In this document: piece after piece, positions 45,761 to 54,684 of the stretch
Position numbering within the stretch: position 1 is the stretch's first letter
Layout of the letters: each line of letters opens with the position of its first letter
DNA from: Pseudomonas sp. B28(2017)
GTDB lineage: Bacteria > Pseudomonadota > Gammaproteobacteria > Pseudomonadales > Pseudomonadaceae
Length of the DNA stretch: 64,000 nt
Direction: 5' to 3'
Assembly: GCF_002113025.1 (NCBI RefSeq)
Contig: NZ_NEJH01000004.1
Location: 124,001-188,000, forward strand
Made by a program: the position numbers and the translations under genes
The notes under the pieces: generated by a model
What the model saw: the letters and a program-made list of their open reading frames with translations, nothing else
Database searches by the model: none
What the model was told of the DNA's origin: nothing

Positions 45761-47278
45761 TCAGACATGTTCACTGCTTTTGACGTGCACCGCCCGCGGT
45801 TCTGCCACGCCATGTTCCGACTCCAGCACCGGAATCTCCTTGCCGTCGCAATCGTGCAGTTTACCGTCGCTGAAGTAGTCCCCTTCACGCAACGCCGCCA
45901 GATCCTGATAACGCAGCACCCGCTCGGTACCGGCCGCAAAGACCGATTGCTGGTCGGAGTTACCGGCGGTGAGATGGTTGAAGGTCAGGTTCAGCACGAT
46001 GGCCATGATCGCCGAAGAGCTGATGCCCGAATGGAAAATGGTCGCGAACCAGCCTGGGAAGTGGTCGTAGAAGTTTGGCGCCGCGATCGGGATCATGCCG
46101 AAGCCGATGGAGGTGGCGACAATGATCAGATTGACGTTGTTGCGGTAGTCGACCTTGGACAAGGTCCGAATACCGCTGGCCGCAACGGTGCCAAACAGCA
46201 CGATGCCGGCGCCACCGAGCACCGAGGTCGGTACGGCGGCGATGACCCGGCCCATGAATGGCAGCAGACCGAGGATCACCAGGAACAGACCGCCGGTTGC
46301 CACCACATAGCGGCTCTTGATGCCGGTGACCGCCACCAGCCCGACGTTCTGAGCAAAGGCGCTTTGGGTAAAGGAACCGAAGATCGGCGCGAACATGCTC
46401 GACAGCATGTCGGCGCGCAAACCGTTGCCCAGGCGCTTGGAGTCAACCTTGGTGCCGATGATCTCACCGACGGCAAGGATATCCGCCGAGGTCTCCACCA
46501 GTGTCACCATCACCACGATGCACATCGACAGGATCGCAGCAAAGTGGAAGGTCGGCATACCGAAATGGAACGGCGTCGGGAAGCCGAACATCGGGCCCTG
46601 GGTCACGGATGAGAAATCCGCCATGCCAAGGAACACCGCGATCACTGTACCGACGACCATGGCCAGCAGAATCGACAGACGGGAGATGGTCGCACTGCCG
46701 ATTTTGCTCAGCAGCAGCACCAGCACCAATGTCACTGCCGCAAGGCCGATATTCGCCATGCTGCCGAAGTCCGGCGCGTGACTGTTACCGCCCATGGCCC
46801 AGCGCGCGGCTACCGGCATCAGCGTCAGGCCGATAGTGGTAATCACGATGCCGGTCACCAGCGGCGGGAAGAACTTGGTGATGCGCGAGAACACCGGGGT
46901 TATCAGCAACCCGATCAGGGACGCCGCTATGACCGCGCCCAGTACCGACTGAAACCCGCCCTCCCCGCCACTGCTGACAATCGCCACCATGGTCGCGACG
47001 CCAGAGAAGGATACGCCCTGCACCAGCGGCAACTGACAACCAAAAAACGGTAAACCCAGGGTTTGCAGCAGTGTTGCCAGCCCCCCCGCAAACAATGAAG
47101 CAGCAATCAACAAACCGATGTCCGCCGGCGAGAGCCCGGCCGCCTGGCCGATGATCAATGGCACCGCGACGATACCGCCATACATGGTCAGAACATGTTG
47201 CAGGCCATAAGCCATATTCGCGCCGATCCCAAGATTTTCGTCCTCGGGCCGTTGGTGTGAAACATGGGGCATTTTCAT
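45761..47278 (-). CDS. Nucleobase:cation symporter-2 family permease (xanthine/uric acid type)
   Basis: A 505-residue inner-membrane importer with about 12-14 segments. NCS2 hallmarks are LQHVLTMYGGIVAVPLIIG, FFGCQLPLVQGVSFSGVATM, VETSADILAVGEIIGTKVDS (the substrate-binding segment 8 with the conserved Glu) and FTQSAFAQNVGLVAVTGIKS with the QNxG motif of segment 10. The ETSAD and QNVGL motifs fit xanthine or urate transporters rather than uracil ones. The last 50 residues form a soluble tail (YFSDGKLHDCDGKEIPV). It stands alone, with no purine-catabolic genes nearby. Confidence 0.9.
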   Translation of the reverse strand: MKMPHVSHQRPEDENLGIGANMAYGLQHVLTMYGGIVAVPLIIGQAAGLSPADIGLLIAASLFAGGLATLLQTLGLPFFGCQLPLVQGVSFSGVATMVAIVSSGGEGGFQSVLGAVIAASLIGLLITPVFSRITKFFPPLVTGIVITTIGLTLMPVAARWAMGGNSHAPDFGSMANIGLAAVTLVLVLLLSKIGSATISRLSILLAMVVGTVIAVFLGMADFSSVTQGPMFGFPTPFHFGMPTFHFAAILSMCIVVMVTLVETSADILAVGEIIGTKVDSKRLGNGLRADMLSSMFAPIFGSFTQSAFAQNVGLVAVTGIKSRYVVATGGLFLVILGLLPFMGRVIAAVPTSVLGGAGIVLFGTVAASGIRTLSKVDYRNNVNLIIVATSIGFGMIPIAAPNFYDHFPGWFATIFHSGISSSAIMAIVLNLTFNHLTAGNSDQQSVFAAGTERVLRYQDLAALREGDYFSDGKLHDCDGKEIPVLESEHGVAEPRAVHVKSSEHV

Positions 47279-47363
47279 GGTAGGGGGTTCCCTGGTTTTT
47301 GTTATGCGCACACTGTATGCAATAGCCAGGACAAATGTCTATAGAGTTGTATACAACTTATCA

Positions 47364-47552
47364 GTCACAAAATGGTTACCCGTCCATTTCCCCTGGCAGC
47401 CACATGCGCAGCCCTGGGCCCTGCTCAACGAAGGCAAGACTGCACAGCTAAAACCAACAATCACCCCTGCCGAACTCAAGGGCCTGGAACAAAAGCTGGC
47501 AAAGGCCTTGCGCGAAATTCAACGGGTGATGAAGCCAGGAGTCCGGCCCTGA
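47364..47552 (+). other. Possible 5'-truncated coding remnant
   Basis: A frame of about 60 codons that reads as credible protein (LNEGKTAQLKPTITPAELKG, then LEQKLAKALREIQRV) and ends at 47552, but no start codon with a ribosome site lies in the sensible part. The only ATG upstream in frame (47277) overlaps the start of the permease. I do not recognise it. It may be a gene fragment or a chance open frame. Confidence 0.3.
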
Positions 47553-47557
47553 AACGC

Positions 47558-47586
47558 CAAGGGCTGATCGATCGGATCAGCCCTTG
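47558..47586. terminator. Hairpin between the remnant frame and nat
   Basis: CAAGGGCTGATC-GATCG-GATCAGCCCTTG is a strong inverted repeat 25 bases past the nat stop, but it lacks a good T-tract on either side. It may stop transcription of nat weakly or protect RNA ends. Confidence 0.5.
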
Positions 47587-47611
47587 CGATGTGATGTTTT
47601 AGATCAGCCCG

Positions 47612-48442
47612 CTATTGTGGCGCTGCGATCAAGCGTTCCAGAGTCCGCACCAACAGCGCCTGTTCCGGTACGCGAATGCCGAACTCGCTGCCCAGCAAGC
47701 CAATCAATTCCTGCACATCCGTCACCTCTCGTCGCTCACTGTTGCGGCCAATCCGGTGAATCGCGAAGCTGCCGTTATTGAGCGTACGACGCCACCCCTC
47801 CCCGGTGCGAGCCACCATCAATTGTTTGGCGAAAGTCGACTCAGGGTGGGTCGAGACGTACCAGTTGCCCACGGCAAAATCGATATCTTCCTGGCGTTGC
47901 AGGTCGAAGATGTACATCGCGCGCCATTCACCCGCAACGTTGGCGCGCAGGGTAAAGCCGTCGACGTGCAGGTCGATGCGATACGGCTCGTGAGGGGTGA
48001 GTTGTTCGGCGCGAGAATCGAGCAGCAGTGGCGTGGTCGGCACCATGCCACCGAAACCGACGTCGGTGATGTAGCGTACGTCGTCGATGATGACCAGACT
48101 CAGGCGATGGGTACGGGCAGTCCAGGCCCCCTCCGGCTGGCCCATCACCACCCGGCCACTGATGGCGCGGGCGTCGAAACCCAACGATTGAAGCAAGGCC
48201 AGGAACAGGTTGTTGAGTTCGTAGCAGTAGCCGCCACGACTATCGTGCAAGACCTTCCGCTCGATGGACGGCAAGTCGATCAGCACCGGTTCGCCGGATA
48301 ATGTGGTGAGGTTTTCAAACGGAAAAGCGCCGGTATGGCGCAGTTGCAGTTGACGCAAGGTTTCCAGGGTCGGCGCCGGGGGCGCATCGAAGCCCAGGCG
48401 TTGCAGATACAAAGCACGGTCAGTCAGGCGTGGCTCGCTCAT
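47612..48442 (-). CDS. nat: Arylamine N-acetyltransferase
   Basis: A 276-residue cytosolic enzyme that transfers acetyl groups from acetyl-CoA to arylamines and arylhydrazines. The catalytic triad is visible as Cys73 (RGGYCYELN), His112 (RTHRLSLV) and Asp127 (TDVGFGG). FPFENLT near residue 40 is also typical. The start at 48442 is preceded by AAGGAG. It is an isolated gene. The natural substrate is not deducible. Confidence 0.95.
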   Translation of the reverse strand: MSEPRLTDRALYLQRLGFDAPPAPTLETLRQLQLRHTGAFPFENLTTLSGEPVLIDLPSIERKVLHDSRGGYCYELNNLFLALLQSLGFDARAISGRVVMGQPEGAWTARTHRLSLVIIDDVRYITDVGFGGMVPTTPLLLDSRAEQLTPHEPYRIDLHVDGFTLRANVAGEWRAMYIFDLQRQEDIDFAVGNWYVSTHPESTFAKQLMVARTGEGWRRTLNNGSFAIHRIGRNSERREVTDVQELIGLLGSEFGIRVPEQALLVRTLERLIAAPQ

Positions 48443-48632
48443 CGTTCACTCCTTTTGCACGCAAGCGACGGATTGCTCCGCCAGTGGCCGCTATGTATAC
48501 GGGATCAGGCATTGCCGCCGACAATTGATTTAGCCAATCACCCTGCATGAAAAACTCAACGCGGCTTGTGCGAATCCAACTGCGCGCCCCTTCACACCAA
48601 CATCAGGTAACGACTCACCCCAGGAGACGACC

Positions 48633-48956
48633 ATGATGAATATCAGAATGACTTCGCTGCTCTTGGCGGGATTGTTGTCGGCAATGCCCTTGGCTACGTT
48701 TGCGGCGTCCGGCAATGGCACTGGCACAACCGGTACGACATCGGGTGCCACCCGCAACTCGACCATGCTGCCAGACAACAACAGGCCCAGCGCCCCTTCG
48801 GGCGACTACGGCCGCGGCCAGGGCCCCAGCTCGTCAATCGGCACCACCGGGGTCAATGGTCCGGGCAGTGGCGCGGGCGGTGGCACCGGCGCCCCCGGCG
48901 GTGGAACCGGTGGCGCCGGTGGCGGGACGGGCAGCTGGACAGGCAAAAGCAGGTAA
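48633..48956 (+). CDS. Secreted Gly/Thr/Ser-rich small protein
   Basis: A 107-residue protein with a signal peptide (about 1-25, LLLAGLLSAMPLATFAA). The mature part is low complexity: first Gly-Thr (GNGTGTTGTTSG), then a short Pro/Ser section, then Gly-rich (GGGTGAPGGGTGGAGGGTG). The ribosome site AGGAG precedes two adjacent ATGs (48633, 48636). No cysteine or known domain is present. It is probably periplasmic or cell-surface; function unknown. Confidence 0.7.
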   Translation: MMNIRMTSLLLAGLLSAMPLATFAASGNGTGTTGTTSGATRNSTMLPDNNRPSAPSGDYGRGQGPSSSIGTTGVNGPGSGAGGGTGAPGGGTGGAGGGTGSWTGKSR

Positions 48957-48994
48957 TGGCGGGCAGTCATTGCCTGCTGCTTGTCGCGCGAGGC

Positions 48995-50401
48995 TTACAT
49001 CGGCTTGACCGCCGGCGGACTCCATTTGCCATTCAGCGCCTCGGCTTTCGGGCCATACAAACGCATGGTCAGGTTGAACGGCCCTTTGGGCGCCGGCAGC
49101 CAGTTGGCCTCCAGATCCTTGCCGGGGCTTTCGTTCTGGAAATAGAGGTCCAGCGAGCCATCGGCGTTGCCCTTGAACGGCATCCAGCTACTGACCGCAA
49201 AACGATTGAGTGAATTGGCTATCTGGAACCCTTCCGGGTCATACAGGGTGATCGACCAGAAAGCGTTCACCGGCGGCGTCTCGCCCTTGTTGAAATGCAG
49301 CACGTATTTGTTTGCTCCGTCGAGCGGCTTGCCGTTGCTGTCGCCGATGTTCAACGGATAAATCGCGTCCTCCGGCAGGTTGGCACCGAGCCCCACCTGC
49401 GTAACGATGGCGCGCTTGAGGTAGTAGTTGCCGTAGACGCCCATGGTGTCAGTGTTCATCGACCAGCCATTGACCTCCCGCGCCAGGGTCGGCACTTTCC
49501 AGCTCATCAGCGCCTGCGCATCCTGGGGCACCGTTTGCAACGCGGTCTGGATTTGCGGGTCCAGCGCGTCCATGTCGAACGGCTTGCCAGCTTCGATTCC
49601 AAGACGCTTGATCTGCGCCAGCATTGGCTGGTCGGTACTGTGCGGCGGGTTCACCTTCAGCAGGTCGGCAGCGTAAGTGAAGTAATTGGCAGCCGACATG
49701 GAGTCGACCTGAATCTTCGGCGGCGTTTTCATGTCCACCGCTGGGTCGATTTTCACGGTGACGGCTTCAGGTTCCTTACCTAACCGGGACAACGGCGTCA
49801 CCGTGTAGCCGGCCTGGATCTTGTGCACCGCCGCGTAATCTGCTGCGCCGTCCGTCTTGGTACGGCCGATGACCCAGACAAACGGGGTTGGCGCCGGCAG
49901 GTGATTCATCCCGGCAGGCACCGTGCCGGTCCAGCCCGGTGGCGTCACCAGGAATTGCCCGGCATCGGTGCCCGTGGTGCGCCAGCCCGGCGAAGCGAAC
50001 ACATCAGTCCACATATCGAGCATCGGCAACAGGTAGAAACGCCCTTCGGTATCCGGCGCGGCGATCACCAGCGGTTCCTTGGTCAAGTCCAGCCAGGCAA
50101 TCGAATACAGTGTGTCGAAGTTAGAGCGCACCACCCCTTTGAATTCGGCAGGCGGGTACTGCGGCACACTCACAAACATGTTCATCGGGCCTTTGCCGAA
50201 CTCCTTGCCCGGCTCGATGTTGGTGAATTGCTTGCGTGTAATGTCCATGGTCAGCAGCGGGTAAAAATAGATGTAGGCATCCACGCCGATCGCGTGAGCT
50301 TCTTCGGCGGTGATTTTCGATTGCGCATGGCTGGCCAGCGGAAAAATGGCAGCGGCTGCGACGGTCAAAGCAACAGCTGTCAACGTTTGAGGTATCAACA
50401 T
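48995..50401 (-). CDS. Periplasmic DUF1254/DUF1214 protein
   Basis: A 468-residue secreted protein with a signal peptide (about 1-26, ending ASHAQ). The N-terminal DUF1254 domain includes AIGVDAYIYFYPLLTMDITR, NMFVSVPQYPPAEFKGVVRS and NFDTLYSIAWLDL. The C-terminal DUF1214 domain contains YVLHFNKGETPPVNAFWSIT and LYDPEGFQIANSLNRFAVSS. These beta-rich pairs are common in environmental bacteria. Their biochemical role is not established. It is a single gene. Confidence 0.9.
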   Translation of the reverse strand: MLIPQTLTAVALTVAAAAIFPLASHAQSKITAEEAHAIGVDAYIYFYPLLTMDITRKQFTNIEPGKEFGKGPMNMFVSVPQYPPAEFKGVVRSNFDTLYSIAWLDLTKEPLVIAAPDTEGRFYLLPMLDMWTDVFASPGWRTTGTDAGQFLVTPPGWTGTVPAGMNHLPAPTPFVWVIGRTKTDGAADYAAVHKIQAGYTVTPLSRLGKEPEAVTVKIDPAVDMKTPPKIQVDSMSAANYFTYAADLLKVNPPHSTDQPMLAQIKRLGIEAGKPFDMDALDPQIQTALQTVPQDAQALMSWKVPTLAREVNGWSMNTDTMGVYGNYYLKRAIVTQVGLGANLPEDAIYPLNIGDSNGKPLDGANKYVLHFNKGETPPVNAFWSITLYDPEGFQIANSLNRFAVSSWMPFKGNADGSLDLYFQNESPGKDLEANWLPAPKGPFNLTMRLYGPKAEALNGKWSPPAVKPM

Positions 50402-50513
50402 GTTGGCGATCGTCCGTACGAAGGGGAGTCTGCCGGACTCGACAGAACTAACGGAACTCTAGACGATCAATTCAGCCAGTCCAGAAAGACGGACAACCGG
50501 CAGGAAGAGCACT

Positions 50514-52112
50514 TCAGCGATCAGAACGCATCAACGCCTCGACACCGCCGGCCATCGACAACGTTGCCACACGGTTTCGCCCCGAATGCTTGGCTTGATA
50601 CAACGCCGCATCCGCCCGCTCGACAAACACGTTCATGCTGTCATGCCCCGACGGCACAAACGAATAGCAACCCAGGCTGACCGTGACGTAACCGTTGGGC
50701 GAGCCGGTGTGACTGATGCTCTTGTCGATGACACTGCGGCGGATCTGCTCGGCAATCGTCATGGCGCCGTGGATGTCGGTGTCGGGCAGCAGCACTGCAA
50801 ACTCTTCACCGCCGTAACGCACCGCCAGATCGGCCTTGCGGTAGCAGCAACTCTTCAGCGCGCGTGCCACTTCGGCCAGGCAGTGATCCCCCACCACGTG
50901 GCCATAGGTGTCGTTGTAGCGCTTGAAGTAATCGATATCGAGCATGATCAGGCTCAAGGGGCTCGCCTGTCGGGCGCCACGCCCGAACTCGATGTCCAGC
51001 GCCCGCTCGAACAATCGGCGGTTGGCCAGCCCGGTCAGGCTGTCGTGGGTGGCGATCAGCTCCAGCGCCTCCTGGGCCCTGCGCAAATCCGACTCGACCC
51101 GCTCGCCCATACGCACCTGATGAATGAATACCCAACCGAACAACCCCACCCCCACTAACACCAGGGCAACGATGAGACTGGAGCGAAACGCCGTGTCATA
51201 CCATCCCGCGAGAATGGATTCCGTGGACGACGCAGCGGTGACCACCAGCGGATACGCCTCCAGCTGGCGGTAACCGTACAGGCGTGTCACGCCATCGATG
51301 ATGGACGTGAACACCGCATTGCCGGAGGTGGCCAGTGGCAGGGACTTCTGGAAAATCTCGCTCTGGGCCAGCGACGTGCCGATCTGCGCCTCTACAAAAG
51401 GTCGACGCGCCAATAACGTGCCATCGGTCAAGCCGAGAAACATCAAGCCGTTGTCGTCGAGGCTGAAGCTTTTGAAGAACTGATCGAAGTACGACATCTT
51501 GATGCCGGCCAGCAATACGCCCTGGAAATGGCCGTTCCTGTCGTTGACCCGTTTGGAGATCGGAATGATCCATTCGCCGTTTTCCCGACTGCGAATGGCC
51601 GGGCCGATATGCGCCACCGACGATACGTTCTGCTGGTGATACTTGAAGTACTCGCGATCCGCGACCCCGGCACCCCGGGGCAGGTTTTCAAACGAGGTCA
51701 CCACCCACTGGCCCTTCTGGTCAAACAGCAGGATGCCGTGCAATTGATCCAGCGCCAGCACCCGCCGGGCGAAAGTCTGCTGCAAGCGCGGCCGTTGGTC
51801 CGGGCCGAAACCGTCGACCTGAATCCAGTCCACCAGGCTGGTCAGCACCAGGTCGGCCTTCATGAAGGTGTCTTCGGCCTGCTGCGCCATGGCCCGCGTC
51901 AGGTGCGAAGACGCCACTTGCGCCAGGCTCAGATCATGGCGACGGGACTGTTCCAGTTGCAGGTAGAGCAAACCGCACAGGCACAGGCACACCGTGGCAA
52001 TGAACAACACCGCGGCCTTGCGCAGCGGCAGACGTTTCAATGCAACGCCTGGGGCGTGGTCCGGGTCGTTAACGCGTGTGGGCAAAAGTTCATCCTGTCG
52101 GGGGCAAGGCAT
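50514..52112 (-). CDS. Membrane diguanylate cyclase with extracellular cache domain
   Basis: A 532-residue inner-membrane sensor. Membrane segment 1 (about 32-50, AAVLFIATVCLCLCGLLYL) is followed by a periplasmic dCACHE-like domain of about 230 residues with GADREYFKYHQ-type VADREYFKYHQ and IPISKRVNDRNGHFQGVLLA. Segment 2 (about 312-332, SSLIVALVLVGVGLFGWVF) leads into a C-terminal GGDEF domain with DSLTGLANRRLFERALD and the active-site variant GGEEF in RYGGEEFAVLLPDTD. It should synthesise c-di-GMP on sensing a small ligand. The ATG at 52112 is chosen over an upstream TTG. Confidence 0.93.
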   Translation of the reverse strand: MPCPRQDELLPTRVNDPDHAPGVALKRLPLRKAAVLFIATVCLCLCGLLYLQLEQSRRHDLSLAQVASSHLTRAMAQQAEDTFMKADLVLTSLVDWIQVDGFGPDQRPRLQQTFARRVLALDQLHGILLFDQKGQWVVTSFENLPRGAGVADREYFKYHQQNVSSVAHIGPAIRSRENGEWIIPISKRVNDRNGHFQGVLLAGIKMSYFDQFFKSFSLDDNGLMFLGLTDGTLLARRPFVEAQIGTSLAQSEIFQKSLPLATSGNAVFTSIIDGVTRLYGYRQLEAYPLVVTAASSTESILAGWYDTAFRSSLIVALVLVGVGLFGWVFIHQVRMGERVESDLRRAQEALELIATHDSLTGLANRRLFERALDIEFGRGARQASPLSLIMLDIDYFKRYNDTYGHVVGDHCLAEVARALKSCCYRKADLAVRYGGEEFAVLLPDTDIHGAMTIAEQIRRSVIDKSISHTGSPNGYVTVSLGCYSFVPSGHDSMNVFVERADAALYQAKHSGRNRVATLSMAGGVEALMRSDR

Positions 52113-52293
52113 GGGCAACGACCCAAAGCCCTCAGTCTTTGTGGGCCGTAGTTTACGGGGTTATCCATGAGAAATGGGCAATCACGTGCCCAGTGGTCAC
52201 ACTTGCCCGGTGGTGCTGCAAACATGATCCAGAGCAGCGCGGCCTGCGCGCCAACGAGCTACGATTAGAATGACATCAATACAGGGAATCGAC

Positions 52294-52761
52294 ATGAGCA
52301 AGGCAGACGAGCTCGCGGCAAAATTGAAACAAACACGGCTTGCCGGCGCGGATCAGGCGATCGATGCCTGGCCAGGCCAAGTCTACGAACTGTATCAACG
52401 GATAGAGGCTTGGCTGCTGCCCTTGACTGAAGTTGGCCTGGTCCTGCGGCGCAACCCCACCCATGTGATCGAGATTTGCCCGGCCCGGGGCACTTACCGC
52501 TATGCCATCGATCAGTTGGTAATCTCCGGTAACGCCCACAGCCTCACCTTTGACCCGGTTGCACGCTTCACTGCCGATGGCGAGGGACGGGTCGAAATTC
52601 ACTCTCAAACCAACGAGTTCGCCCTGTTGCGCACCGTGGACGAACACGGTGAAACACACTGGTGGCTACAAACGATCGAACAGACCTCAGGGCAGCTGGA
52701 CGCGGTGGCGCTGACGGAAACCGATCTGCTTTTAGCTGTGCAACAAGGGCTGGCGCTTTAG
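52294..52761 (+). CDS. Hypothetical protein, cytosolic
   Basis: A 155-residue protein I do not recognise. It starts MSKADELAAKLKQTR after an AGGGA site, has an N-terminal helical part (AIDAWPGQVYELYQRIEAWL) and a beta-rich C-terminal part (FTADGEGRVEIHSQTNEFAL, HWWLQTIEQ). There is no signal peptide or membrane segment. Codon use matches neighbouring core genes. An ATG at 52270 is possible but has no ribosome site. A near-perfect palindrome follows. Confidence 0.72.
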   Translation: MSKADELAAKLKQTRLAGADQAIDAWPGQVYELYQRIEAWLLPLTEVGLVLRRNPTHVIEICPARGTYRYAIDQLVISGNAHSLTFDPVARFTADGEGRVEIHSQTNEFALLRTVDEHGETHWWLQTIEQTSGQLDAVALTETDLLLAVQQGLAL

Positions 52762-52783
52762 GGTGATTGCCGAACGGCTTGGT

Positions 52784-52819
52784 AATACCTGTAGGAGCGA
52801 GCTTGCTCCTACAGGTATT
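52784..52819. repeat. 36-bp near-perfect palindrome (REP-like or terminator)
   Basis: Fifteen-base arms AATACCTGTAGGAGC and GCTCCTACAGGTATT enclose GAGCTT. The inner TGTAGGAGCGAGCTTGCTCC resembles another Pseudomonas REP class. It lies between two convergent genes and could end both transcripts. Confidence 0.8.
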
Positions 52820-52848
52820 GGCCCATGGGCGTCCGCTTCAGACTTTCG

Positions 52849-54603
52849 TCACAGCTTGTCCTGCCCTGTCACCACCAGCGGTATCTCTGCACGACGCAAG
52901 TCCAGAGCCGGCAACCTCACAGGCTGACTCAAGCCCTGCAACACCCTGGCATCGTAATCATAAATGTCGGGCTTGAACGTCACCCGCCCGTCAATGCTCA
53001 GGTCCACGGTCCAATAGGCCAACAGCACCGGCACTTTCACCGGTAGCACGATGTTCTCGGTCCTGCCATTGGCCAACTGCTTCTGAATGCCGGCACTGTT
53101 CCAGCGCACCGGGTCGTTGAACAACAACTCGACCAGTTGCAACGGGTTTTCCACGCGAATGCAACCTGAACTGGTGGCCCGGACCGTTTTGGCAAACAGC
53201 TCGCGGTGCGGCGTGTCATGCAGGTAAATCGCATAATCGTTGGGGAAGCGGATCGCCACCTGCCCCAGCGAACTGTCAGGCCCGGCATCCTGACGCAGGT
53301 GGATGCCTCGCGGGTTGCTCCAGTCAACGCTCGACGGATCGAGCTCATTGCCTTCGCGATCAAACACGCGAATCCGGTTGGCCGCCAGATAGCCCGGATC
53401 GTTCTGGACTTTCGGAATCACATCCTGCTTGAGGATGGTCGGCGGCACAGTCCAGGTCGGATTGAACGTGATGTAGGTGATTTCGGCCTGAAACACCGGC
53501 GTACTGCGCACCGGCCTACCGACTTGCACCCGCGAACGCCAGATCGGCAGACCGTCGCGGTACATCGCCACCTTGTATCCGGCTATATCGACGATCACGA
53601 ACGTACCCTGAAGTTTGTACAACAGCCAGCGGGCGCGTTCCATGTTGACCCGCACCTGATCGATCCGCGACTCGACCGGCACGTTCAGCGCCGCCAGCGT
53701 CGCCGCCCCCGCCACGCCATCGGCCCCCAGGTATTGCTCGGTCTGGTACTTCTTCACCGCGGCAATGACCTTGTCGTCGTAACCGACTTTTTTCGACAGG
53801 TTCGGGTTCAGGTAACCGCCCGCCACCAGACGCGCACGCAATTGGGCGACCGCCACCCCGTCCATGCCGGGCTTGAGCGATTGCCCTTCGGTGACTTTCG
53901 GCCAGCCGCCCGCATCACGGACCTGGCGCAACCGGGCCAGGCCCTCACGCAAATTGCGGTAAATCTCTTCCTGAGGAGGCGCCTCGGCAAAGGCGCGAGC
54001 CACATCATGGGCATCGAGGGCGGCGAACAGGTTGTTCATGCTCTCTCGGGCATTGCCACCGGCAGGATCGAAGTTCCAGTGAATGTCCAGCCGTGACGGA
54101 TCGACCTTGCCCCGTCGCAGTTGCAGCAGTGCGGTGATGAACGTGCGGGTGGCCGCCATGTCGAACGTCGCCCGTTGCGCCGTGGAAGGCATGGCCGCTA
54201 CCAGCGATTCATGGGCCTGGGCCAGTTCGGAGATGTGAAAATCCGCCGGATTCAGGCCGTCGATCCGGGTGTCTTCGAGGCTCTTGAGTAGCTGGGCCAC
54301 ATCACGGTCATCCGTCCACGCCGCGCGATAGTTGCGATGCATATAGAAATCCAGCACCACCCGGCTGACATCCACGCGCTGATGGCGTCTGGACGTGAGC
54401 AACGGCGGAAAGGCCGAACGCAGCGGTTCCAGCGTCGCCTGAATCGCCTGGCCGACCGCGTCGTCGGGTGCCGCGGCATCGATTGTGCTGCTCACCGCAG
54501 ATACCGGCTCAATCGGCGAAGTTTGCCCAATCGCCGCACCGCTGATCAGAAAGCCCATAAAAAATATGCGGCTTATGACGAATGACCTTGTTAATTGCAC
54601 CAT
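52849..54603 (-). CDS. Murein L,D-transpeptidase, YcbB/LdtD-like
   Basis: A 584-residue periplasmic enzyme forming 3-3 cross-links in peptidoglycan. A signal peptide lies near residues 1-27 (ISRIFFMGFLISGAAIG). A peptidoglycan-binding-type domain (about 220-280) includes MDGVAVAQLRARLVAGGYLN. The YkuD catalytic domain (about 330-500) holds YLHDTPHRELFAKTVRATSS followed by GCIRVENPLQLVELL, with the catalytic His and Cys of the HX..S-x-G-C-x-R/N motif. The start follows AAGGA. It is divergent from a second, smaller L,D-transpeptidase gene, with only 81 bases between starts. Confidence 0.92.
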   Translation of the reverse strand: MVQLTRSFVISRIFFMGFLISGAAIGQTSPIEPVSAVSSTIDAAAPDDAVGQAIQATLEPLRSAFPPLLTSRRHQRVDVSRVVLDFYMHRNYRAAWTDDRDVAQLLKSLEDTRIDGLNPADFHISELAQAHESLVAAMPSTAQRATFDMAATRTFITALLQLRRGKVDPSRLDIHWNFDPAGGNARESMNNLFAALDAHDVARAFAEAPPQEEIYRNLREGLARLRQVRDAGGWPKVTEGQSLKPGMDGVAVAQLRARLVAGGYLNPNLSKKVGYDDKVIAAVKKYQTEQYLGADGVAGAATLAALNVPVESRIDQVRVNMERARWLLYKLQGTFVIVDIAGYKVAMYRDGLPIWRSRVQVGRPVRSTPVFQAEITYITFNPTWTVPPTILKQDVIPKVQNDPGYLAANRIRVFDREGNELDPSSVDWSNPRGIHLRQDAGPDSSLGQVAIRFPNDYAIYLHDTPHRELFAKTVRATSSGCIRVENPLQLVELLFNDPVRWNSAGIQKQLANGRTENIVLPVKVPVLLAYWTVDLSIDGRVTFKPDIYDYDARVLQGLSQPVRLPALDLRRAEIPLVVTGQDKL

Positions 54604-54684
54604 GGATAATCCTTAATCCCCCGTTTCAAACGGCTAGTTTTCCGCTCGCTGCTAGACTCGCAATTATCATGATGAGACCTGACT

